Shown here: piece by piece, positions 57,949-64,000 of the stretch
How positions within the stretch are numbered: position 1 is the stretch's first letter
Layout: every line of letters begins with the position of its first letter
NCBI GenBank assembly: GCA_949383255.1
Contig: CASJPF010000018.1
Span: forward strand, 1 to 64,000
From: Lachnospiraceae bacterium
Lineage (GTDB): Bacteria > Bacillota > Clostridia > Lachnospirales > Lachnospiraceae
Reading direction: 5' to 3'
Length of the DNA stretch: 64,000 nucleotides
Program-made: the position numbers and the translations under genes
The notes under the pieces: model-generated
The model's database searches: none
What the model was told of the DNA's origin: nothing
Seen by the model: only the letters and a program-made list of their open reading frames with translations

Positions 57949-58530
57949 CTATTCTACATCCACTCCAAAATTTGCGCACAGCGCTGCAAGTCCGCCCTGG
58001 AAACCACTTCCAATCGCATTAAACTTCCACTCACTGCCATTCCTGTAAAGCTCTCCAAACACCGCCGCTGTCTCAATCGAGAAATCCTCACCCAAATCGT
58101 AGCGAAGCATCTCCTCGCCGTTCTCTTCATTATAAATACGGATAAACGCATTGTTGACCTGACCGAAATTCTGTCTTCTTGTCTCTGCCTCGTAGATGGT
58201 TACAGTAAACGCAATCTTTGTAACATTGTCTGGAACCTTGGACAAATCAATCTTAATCTGCTCATCATCTCCGTCACCAACACCTGTAAGATTGTCTCCT
58301 TGATGTACAACACTACCCGATGAATGAGACAGATTTCCATAGAATACAAAATCACCCGAACTGGAAACTTTACCGGAATCTCCCAGCAGAAATGCTGCTG
58401 CATCCAAGTCAAAATCTCCGCCGGTGTCAAACGCGTTAATGTCCCATCCAAGCCCCACAACCACCTTTTTCAATCCTGGATTATCTTTGGTAAGACTAAC
58501 CTTCTGACCTTTTGTTAAACAAACTGGCAT
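57949..58530 (-). CDS. terD: TerD-family calcium-binding protein
   Basis: The 193-residue protein is a standard TerD: '[45 protein letters not shown]', with the full Ca2+-binding DFDLDA motif, and '[26 protein letters not shown]'. It is about 75% like its upstream neighbour, so the two come from a tandem duplication. A hairpin element lies in the space between them. Confidence 0.95.
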   Translation of the reverse strand: MPVCLTKGQKVSLTKDNPGLKKVVVGLGWDINAFDTGGDFDLDAAAFLLGDSGKVSSSGDFVFYGNLSHSSGSVVHQGDNLTGVGDGDDEQIKIDLSKVPDNVTKIAFTVTIYEAETRRQNFGQVNNAFIRIYNEENGEEMLRYDLGEDFSIETAAVFGELYRNGSEWKFNAIGSGFQGGLAALCANFGVDVE

Positions 58531-58567
58531 TTTTATGCCCTCCTTTTTTTCAAACCAACTTTTTCTA

Positions 58568-58723
58568 AGGAACAGTCTTAAAATAACTTGCGCATCTGAC
58601 TTGCCTAAATTTCCATAGTCGTCGTTGTCATCAGTCGCCGTAGCCCGCTACGGCTCCTTTTTCCGCCCAGCCTATGGAAATTTATCTTGCGTCATCTGCA
58701 CAAATTATTTTGTGACTATTCCT
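58568..58723. repeat. MITE-like hairpin element, copy 5
   Basis: It begins AGGAACAGTCTTAAAATAAC and ends with the inverse of AGGAATAGTCACAAAATAAT. The inner arms TAAATTTCCATAG and CTATGGAAATTTA are exact inverse copies, and the tip holds CCGTAGCCCGCTACGG. Its right end overlaps the TAG stop codon (58724-58722) of the upstream terD gene. It separates two terD genes. Confidence 0.75.
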
Positions 58724-59303
58724 AAGCAACTTCAATTCCATAGTGTCCGCAAAGTGCTGCAAGTCCGCCTTGGAAGCCGCTTCCAATTGCATTGAATTTC
58801 CACTCCCCATTATGTCTGTAAAGCTCTCCAACCACAACTGCTGTCTCAATTGAGAAATCTTCTCCCAAATCATATCGGATTAATTCCGTATTGGTCACCT
58901 CATCGACAATGCGAATAAACGCATTGGAAACCTGTCCGAAATTCTGTCTTCTGACATCTGCATCATAGATAGTAACTGTAAAAGCCACCTTCTCCACATT
59001 AGAGGGAATTTTATTAAGGTCAATTTCGATCTGCTCATCATCCCCCTCGCCTTCTCCTGTCAGGTTATCACCCATGTGTTTCACAGCCTCACTTGGATGT
59101 GTCAAATTACCATAAAATACAAACTCATTCTCCGTTGGGCATTTACCGTTTGCGCCCACCATAAAAGCCGCTGCATCCAAGTCAAAGTCCGCACCAGAAT
59201 CAAATGCGTTAACGTCCCATCCAAGTCCTACCATAATTTTCTTAAGACCCGGATTTCCTTTTGTAAGATCAACTTTCTGTCCTTTTGATAAATTGATTGG
59301 CAT
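58722..59303 (-). CDS. terD: TerD-family calcium-binding protein
   Basis: The 193-residue protein has '[52 protein letters not shown]' with the Ca2+ site intact, and '[73 protein letters not shown]'. It is the first of the three terD genes after telA and has AGGAGG upstream. Its stop codon lies at the edge of a hairpin element. Confidence 0.95.
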   Translation of the reverse strand: MPINLSKGQKVDLTKGNPGLKKIMVGLGWDVNAFDSGADFDLDAAAFMVGANGKCPTENEFVFYGNLTHPSEAVKHMGDNLTGEGEGDDEQIEIDLNKIPSNVEKVAFTVTIYDADVRRQNFGQVSNAFIRIVDEVTNTELIRYDLGEDFSIETAVVVGELYRHNGEWKFNAIGSGFQGGLAALCGHYGIEVA

Positions 59304-59334
59304 ATGTTTTTTCCTCCTTCATATGAAAAATTTA

Positions 59335-60486
59335 TCAGTACTTTTTATTGGGAACATGGTACATCTCGTTAAACTCTCGCTTGATAGTTTCCAGCCTTGC
59401 CTGATCCTCAATGCGCTTTTGCCGCGCATCATTTTGAATCTGTCTTGTCTCGTTAATACCATCCACGATTGTTTTCCAAGTTGTCTCCAGTGTTTCAATC
59501 TTAATTGAGCTGCCCGCTGCCATCGCTGTTGTCATCTTTGTCTGCTCCACTGTATTTTGTGCATTGCGGATTAACATCTCATTGGTCTTCGCATCGAGCG
59601 CACTCATCGCATCTGCCTGTATTTTCTGGCGTTTTAGCATAATTGCTTGCGCGAGCGCCTGTTTAAATACGGGCAGCGTAATAATAAATGCGGAATTAAT
59701 CTTCCTGACAAGGTTCATATTACTAAATTCCATCGCCTTAATCATTGGAATCGACTGCATTGCCACGCTCTCCGCCGTTCTCAAATCCTGTGTCCTCTGT
59801 TCCAACATCATCAGCGCTTGATTTAGACTTGTAATCTCAAATTGAATCGAAGTATCGCCTGTCGTCTGCATATCAGACTCTCGCTGTGCAATGTATGCCT
59901 CGATCTCCTTGCATCCTTGTTCCCCCGCAAGAATATATTTTACAAGCTCATGATAATAGTTTACGTTCGCCTCAAACATTGTATTCAAATTGCGGTTGGA
60001 CTGTTTTATCTCGGACTCATACTTTCTGAGTTCCACATAAATTTTGTCAACCTCATCACCCATTGTATGATATTTATCCAGTATTTTATCAAGCTGTTTT
60101 CTCATATTGCCAAAAAGCTTGTTAAACAGAGAAGGATTTTCCTGCAATTCGTCAATATCAAACTTTTCCATCACTCGCGCAAGCGCGTTAAGCATCTCGC
60201 TCGAATCATCGAGCTGGGACATATTCACATTGTTTAACACAACATCCGATGCCTTGGATATCTCCTCCGCAACTTCCGCGCCAAAAGACACAATTGTCTC
60301 AAGATTATTAATCTCAATTGTACTTACAATGTCATCAACTTCCTGCGAACCGACAAGCGTCTGATTCATCTGCTGCCTGTCCTCCACAATATCATACGTC
60401 TCCACCACTTCAATCTCATTTTTGGTGTCCGCAGTATTGGCCATCACTGATGACTGCGCCTTTGTCTTGCTAAAATCTAACCCCAT
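59335..60486 (-). CDS. telA: TelA/KlaA toxic-anion-resistance family protein
   Basis: The 383-residue protein is TelA (YceH of B. subtilis): helical throughout, with 'KYHTMGDEVDKIYVELRKYESEIKQSNRNLNTMFEANVNYYHELVKYILAGEQGCKEI', and 'MNLVRKINSAFIITLPVFKQALAQAIMLKRQKIQADAMSALDAKTNEMLIRNA'. It occurs with TerD proteins in tellurite, colicin and phage-stress clusters. Upstream is YceG, downstream the terD genes, as in Bacillus. Confidence 0.93.
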   Translation of the reverse strand: MGLDFSKTKAQSSVMANTADTKNEIEVVETYDIVEDRQQMNQTLVGSQEVDDIVSTIEINNLETIVSFGAEVAEEISKASDVVLNNVNMSQLDDSSEMLNALARVMEKFDIDELQENPSLFNKLFGNMRKQLDKILDKYHTMGDEVDKIYVELRKYESEIKQSNRNLNTMFEANVNYYHELVKYILAGEQGCKEIEAYIAQRESDMQTTGDTSIQFEITSLNQALMMLEQRTQDLRTAESVAMQSIPMIKAMEFSNMNLVRKINSAFIITLPVFKQALAQAIMLKRQKIQADAMSALDAKTNEMLIRNAQNTVEQTKMTTAMAAGSSIKIETLETTWKTIVDGINETRQIQNDARQKRIEDQARLETIKREFNEMYHVPNKKY

Positions 60487-60564
60487 TCTTAATCCTCCGT
60501 TCCGCCAATATCCCTCCTACAAAACATTGACTTAAATCCGTCATATAAAGCTATCGCGCGGTTC

Positions 60565-62838
60565 TCACCCTCCTCGTCGAAAGAGTCTATCGCGCCACGA
60601 AAGCCGTGTACTTGAGGAAACCAGCGCCATATTGGGAACTTGCAAATCATATACATACTCGCCAATTTGATGCTCTTCCATCAATTTTCTATTAAAATAT
60701 TTCTCTATATTTTGATATCCTGTCGGCACAAAAAATACCACATCAAACCCTGCCAAATTTAAAAATGCTGCCAGAATAGAATCCTCCAAAGAAATTATTT
60801 TCTCCCCAGTATTAAAATAAATCAACTTGGGATTCTTTTTTGTAAAATCGAACTTTTGTATCAATCGCACAATCTCCTTTGGCATATTAAGGACTGTCGC
60901 AACAATCGCATACTCTGTGCCATTTTCAAAAGTTCCCTTTATCACTTTGCTCTCAATCAAAAGCTGTAGCTTGTCAAGAATATGCTCCTGTATTTCTTCT
61001 CGTAAAAAACTATATGGATAATTTGGATGCTCTTTAATCTTCTTTTTTTGTAGTCGCCCATTTCTGTAAAACTCTGTCGCATACATTTTCATTGGGTTTG
61101 GTGCCGTAGAATCAATATATGGCACATTTTTTACCACAAAAGTATCCTCCGTCATCAGTGCCTTAACAGCACTCCAATATTTTTGAACCAGACCGTCCTT
61201 CACACCAGATACTTTGGCAAAAATCACAGGCAGCGTAACTACACCATTCTCTGTGCTAAAATTGGGGCGATATCGCAATTCTTCTTTCCACAGAATCTGT
61301 ATTTCCTCATACATAGTCTGCAATGTAATGGAATTCGCTTTGGTATATTGATGATTGCGATATATTCCCGTATCCTGATACATTAGTTCGTCAAGCTCGC
61401 GCTCTGCATGGTATGCGACAGTACCGACCTGCAAATCCGCACTCTGCCTCGGGTAACGATTTATGGACAAAGACTCCGCAAAATGTATCTCATATAAAAG
61501 TGTATCCTCCAGACAGCACTTCGCACTCAAATCAGGAACCAACACCAGCACATCCACAGGAATCCGCGCCAGGAAGCGCAAAAACATGGCCTCGCTCTCG
61601 TCTTGGCAAGGTCCCATATGAATAAAACAACTCACTTCTGGCATCTTCCAGTTTGAAAAGAGTAACTTCTGATACCGCCGAATCCAGCAGAGCAGATAAA
61701 CCGCCTTGTTGGTCAGTCGAGAAAGGTTGGAATCTGGCGCCTTCGCCTCCTCAAGCATTCCATCCAAAAATGCTTTCACCATCACCCGCTGTAACTCTAT
61801 ATTAGATGTGTATTGTATATTGGCAGACAGATCCATTAACATCTCGTCCTGTCTTGTATAAGTTCTGCGCCTCACCGCTGCAATTTCTTCTGTGTCAGGT
61901 TTTGGGATACTTCCGTCAACAATCACAACATGTCGTTTATAATTCTCAAGTGTCAACTGAAATTGATACAGCTCATTTGCATATGTCTGCTTGTCCTCCA
62001 CGCCACTGATTCTGTAATAGCAATTATAAAAAAATTTTGAGTCTGTTCCCCGCTCCGCAGGCGCTTTTTTGAAATCTTCCAACCCACTTCCTGTTATCCA
62101 TGCATTAGTACAGTTAAGCACTTGCGGGCGCACACCGTAAATCCGCTCATTGTTAAGCGCATTTTGTATCTGGGTCCGAACCCATTTGAGATTAAAATCC
62201 CGCGGAAATTCCTTCATTCCCGGTAACTCAAGGCTGTATGAGACACAATACTCTGCATCAATACTTTGATATTTTGCATCTCCGTGATACTGCAACAACA
62301 CGACATCACACCCTGCATTGGAGAGAACATTGACAAGCATCAGCTCATAACTGCTAATTTCCCCTTCATACAAGATTTTTGGAATCTTGTTTTCACCGAG
62401 CGAATTGACAATGCGCTCAAATCTATAGTATAACCAGCACATGAACTTTATGTATGCATTTTTCAGCATATTGTCATTTTTGCCGGATTTTCGCAGAGAA
62501 TCAAGCGTATCAAAAAGAGAACGCGCCACATTTCCACGCTGATAATCATTCATGCGCGGAAGCCATTTTTTCAGACTCTGTACAATAAAATCTGGACTCA
62601 GCCGAAATCCCAAGCCCATAATTTCCTCATAATATGCAAGATTCTTCTCATCTGGATTGGAGATTCTGCCCTCAATAACCACACCTGAAAGTCTTGCCGC
62701 CTCATAATACTGCTGTATAAACTGCCCAATTGCCTCTGTATATCCACTAATTCTGTAAAAATACACGCCTCTGTTGGGTCTGCTGTCACGTTCCATAAAA
62801 AAATCATTCAGATTGTTTATCTTAATATGCGCAAACAT
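60565..62838 (-). CDS. yceG: YceG-family Ter-cluster protein
   Basis: The 757-residue protein fits the YceG family found beside TelA (B. subtilis yceG-yceH). It shows 'NRGVYFYRISGYTEAIGQFIQQYYEAARLSGVVIEGRISNP' at the start, and near the end 'PKLIYFNTGEKIISLEDSILAAFLNLAGFDVVFFVPTGYQNIEKYF', which repeats an earlier 'ISSYELMLVNVLSNAGCDVVLLQYHG' half. That internal repeat suggests two similar nucleotide- or sugar-binding domains. It may belong to the biosynthetic side of the Ter system. GAGGG precedes the ATG. Confidence 0.85.
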   Translation of the reverse strand: MFAHIKINNLNDFFMERDSRPNRGVYFYRISGYTEAIGQFIQQYYEAARLSGVVIEGRISNPDEKNLAYYEEIMGLGFRLSPDFIVQSLKKWLPRMNDYQRGNVARSLFDTLDSLRKSGKNDNMLKNAYIKFMCWLYYRFERIVNSLGENKIPKILYEGEISSYELMLVNVLSNAGCDVVLLQYHGDAKYQSIDAEYCVSYSLELPGMKEFPRDFNLKWVRTQIQNALNNERIYGVRPQVLNCTNAWITGSGLEDFKKAPAERGTDSKFFYNCYYRISGVEDKQTYANELYQFQLTLENYKRHVVIVDGSIPKPDTEEIAAVRRRTYTRQDEMLMDLSANIQYTSNIELQRVMVKAFLDGMLEEAKAPDSNLSRLTNKAVYLLCWIRRYQKLLFSNWKMPEVSCFIHMGPCQDESEAMFLRFLARIPVDVLVLVPDLSAKCCLEDTLLYEIHFAESLSINRYPRQSADLQVGTVAYHAERELDELMYQDTGIYRNHQYTKANSITLQTMYEEIQILWKEELRYRPNFSTENGVVTLPVIFAKVSGVKDGLVQKYWSAVKALMTEDTFVVKNVPYIDSTAPNPMKMYATEFYRNGRLQKKKIKEHPNYPYSFLREEIQEHILDKLQLLIESKVIKGTFENGTEYAIVATVLNMPKEIVRLIQKFDFTKKNPKLIYFNTGEKIISLEDSILAAFLNLAGFDVVFFVPTGYQNIEKYFNRKLMEEHQIGEYVYDLQVPNMALVSSSTRLSWRDRLFRRGG

Positions 62839-63082
62839 ATTTTTCCCTCAATCAATATCCAATAACCACACTTCTCATAATACAGCTTATCAGAAGCGCC
62901 CTTTGCTTCTAAATAAAAGGGCTGTTCTTGCTTCTTATAATATTAAAAGTATATCATAATATCGTTATTTATTCAACAAAAACAGAACATACTTTCAAAT
63001 ATTAATTCATTTTTAATCTAAATTTAATGTTTCATCCATTCTTATAAGTCTTAATCCTGCATCATTGCAGCCGTATAGCCAT

Positions 63083-63214
63083 CTTGCCATAAAAGTGGCC
63101 TTTACTTTCATAACAACTGTGAGAAAATAACTGACACATGTTGACTTGTCTATTTCTCCAATTACAAATCGCATCTGTAATTGGAAAAAAGCCTCGTCGC
63201 AACCCATTAGGAAC
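63083..63214. repeat. MITE-like element, copy 6 (composite)
   Basis: Its first part (CTTGCCATAAAAGTGGCC... TTTCATAACAAC) resembles the tip of copy 2. The next part (GAAAATAACTGACACATGTT, GACTTGT) resembles the right arm of copy 3. Then AATTACA...TGTAATT forms a small stem. Its right end, TTAGGAACC, contains the stop codon of the protease gene (63207-63209). The remaining gap from 62839 to 63082 is AT-rich, and presumably carries the yceG promoter. Confidence 0.55.
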
Positions 63215-64000
63215 CAGTAAATCCTTGAATAAACAGATTGATAAATTCATACCCTACTGCCATATTAATATTCTGTGCGTATCGAATTACAGTAGTGCTA
63301 ATACCAATCACTTCCCCATACATATTGAGAATCGCTCCGCCAGAACTCCCTGATGATACAGGTGCTGTAAACTGTATCAACTCCACATCATCCATCTCGC
63401 GAAATCCAGAGATAATACCGTCTGACACAGAGTTAAAAAATCCCATTGGACTTCCTATCGCCACCACTTTTTGCCCTCTGACAAGTTTCTGTGGCCCCTT
63501 ATAAATAGGAAGTGGAACAAGCGGTCTATCAATCCGAATCACCGCGAGATCAAGCACATCATTGTACTTAATAACTTGGCTAGTTCTATAACAGTTGTCA
63601 TCATTTTCTATCCGAACAGAGAAAAAACTGCCGTCACTCAAAACGTGATTATTTGTTAAAATATACCCTTTGCTTCCAATCATAATACCAGAACCAGAAG
63701 CAAAAGGTTCTCCGGCACTGTCATGTACCATAATCATCACAACGGAAGACGCAAGCTGTGCGATCTGTTCAAAGCTCATTTCTGTCCTGACAGTGCTACC
63801 TATGTTTGTGTTCATCCTCTCCATATGTCGTGGCGCTGTTGTACCTGTTACGTTTTGGAACGAAGCAGGCACATCTTGACTGTTCTGAGGTGCCTGTGCT
63901 GACTGCGGCAATATCGTTTTCCTATCTCGCCGCGGCGGTATTGTAACTCGTACAGGTTGCGTGCTCTCTGTCTCCGGCTGTAATGATGCCTTTTTCCTAT
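63207..64000 (-). CDS. Trypsin-like (HtrA/DegP-type) serine protease, 5' end outside window
   Basis: The frame is open to the right edge, so the true start lies outside. The visible 263 residues have a Pro/Gln/Arg-rich linker and then a trypsin-fold protease: His in 'KGYILTNNHVLSDG', Asp in 'VLDLAVIRID', Ser in 'FTAPVSSGSSGGAILNMYGEVIGI'. There is no PDZ domain after it. The upstream linker suggests an N-terminal domain beyond the edge. Proteases of this kind occur at the edge of Ter clusters and may sense damage. Its stop codon is supplied by a hairpin element. Confidence 0.88.
   Translation of the reverse strand, partial: RKKASLQPETESTQPVRVTIPPRRDRKTILPQSAQAPQNSQDVPASFQNVTGTTAPRHMERMNTNIGSTVRTEMSFEQIAQLASSVVMIMVHDSAGEPFASGSGIMIGSKGYILTNNHVLSDGSFFSVRIENDDNCYRTSQVIKYNDVLDLAVIRIDRPLVPLPIYKGPQKLVRGQKVVAIGSPMGFFNSVSDGIISGFREMDDVELIQFTAPVSSGSSGGAILNMYGEVIGISTTVIRYAQNINMAVGYEFINLFIQGFTGS

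Overview
The window looks like low-GC Firmicutes DNA, most likely a gut Clostridia/Lachnospiraceae-type chromosome. The basis is AT-rich composition, AGGAGG-type ribosome binding sites, PBSX/skin-like phage gene families and a Bacillus yceC-yceH-like stress island. No rRNA or tRNA gene was seen, so the genus cannot be fixed.

Positions 1 to about 51,000 are most of a temperate phage with a contractile tail (myovirus, PBSX-like morphogenesis). Almost all of it is on the minus strand, so it reads from right to left. The order is: integrase (49.9-51.0 kb, plus strand); a plus-strand cargo segment (46.2-49.8 kb); CI/Cro switch (45.3-46.2 kb); early and recombination genes (antirepressor, small ORFs, RecT, PD-(D/E)XK nuclease, HerA-like ATPase; 40-45 kb); replication (DUF4373 initiator with internal iterons, primase-helicase, RusA; 35-39 kb); small early genes and a late regulator (33-35 kb); an accessory block (HicAB, BrnTA, a membrane-anchored HNH protein, a soluble FtsK/SpoIIIE-like translocase, an orphan ribbon-helix-helix protein; 28-33 kb); packaging (TerS, TerL, portal, MuF; 22.5-27.8 kb); head (protease, scaffold, decoration, capsid, connectors; 15.7-22.2 kb); and tail (sheath, tube, frameshifted chaperone, tape measure, baseplate, fibre; 1-15 kb). 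The tail fibre runs off the left edge, so lysis genes and the far end of the prophage lie outside.

Positions about 51,100 to 64,000 are bacterial: a Ter-type (TerD/TelA) stress island. Going left to right it holds a plus-strand Pro/Gln-rich TerD fusion, a plus-strand AIM24 protein, then on the minus strand a HAD phosphatase, a P-type Ca2+-ATPase, three TerD proteins, TelA, YceG and a trypsin-like protease that runs off the right edge. Related AGGAAC-ended hairpin (MITE-like) elements are scattered through this island and not seen in the prophage.

The most interesting items are: the cargo segment between repressor and integrase (DUF4041/GIY-YIG protein preceded by CRISPR-repeat-like direct repeats, a broken Rpn nuclease, Uma2 nuclease, and a type III TenpIN toxin with its two-repeat RNA antitoxin); a MuF head protein with a C-terminal JAMM-like candidate toxin domain and an overlapping small candidate immunity gene; the FtsK-like plus membrane-HNH pair; a canonical A AAA AAC frameshift site in the tail chaperone; two damaged RusA genes; a BrnT toxin without a standard start codon; two tiny hydrophobic peptides; and two short plus-strand promoter-terminator units inside the minus-strand phage operons.
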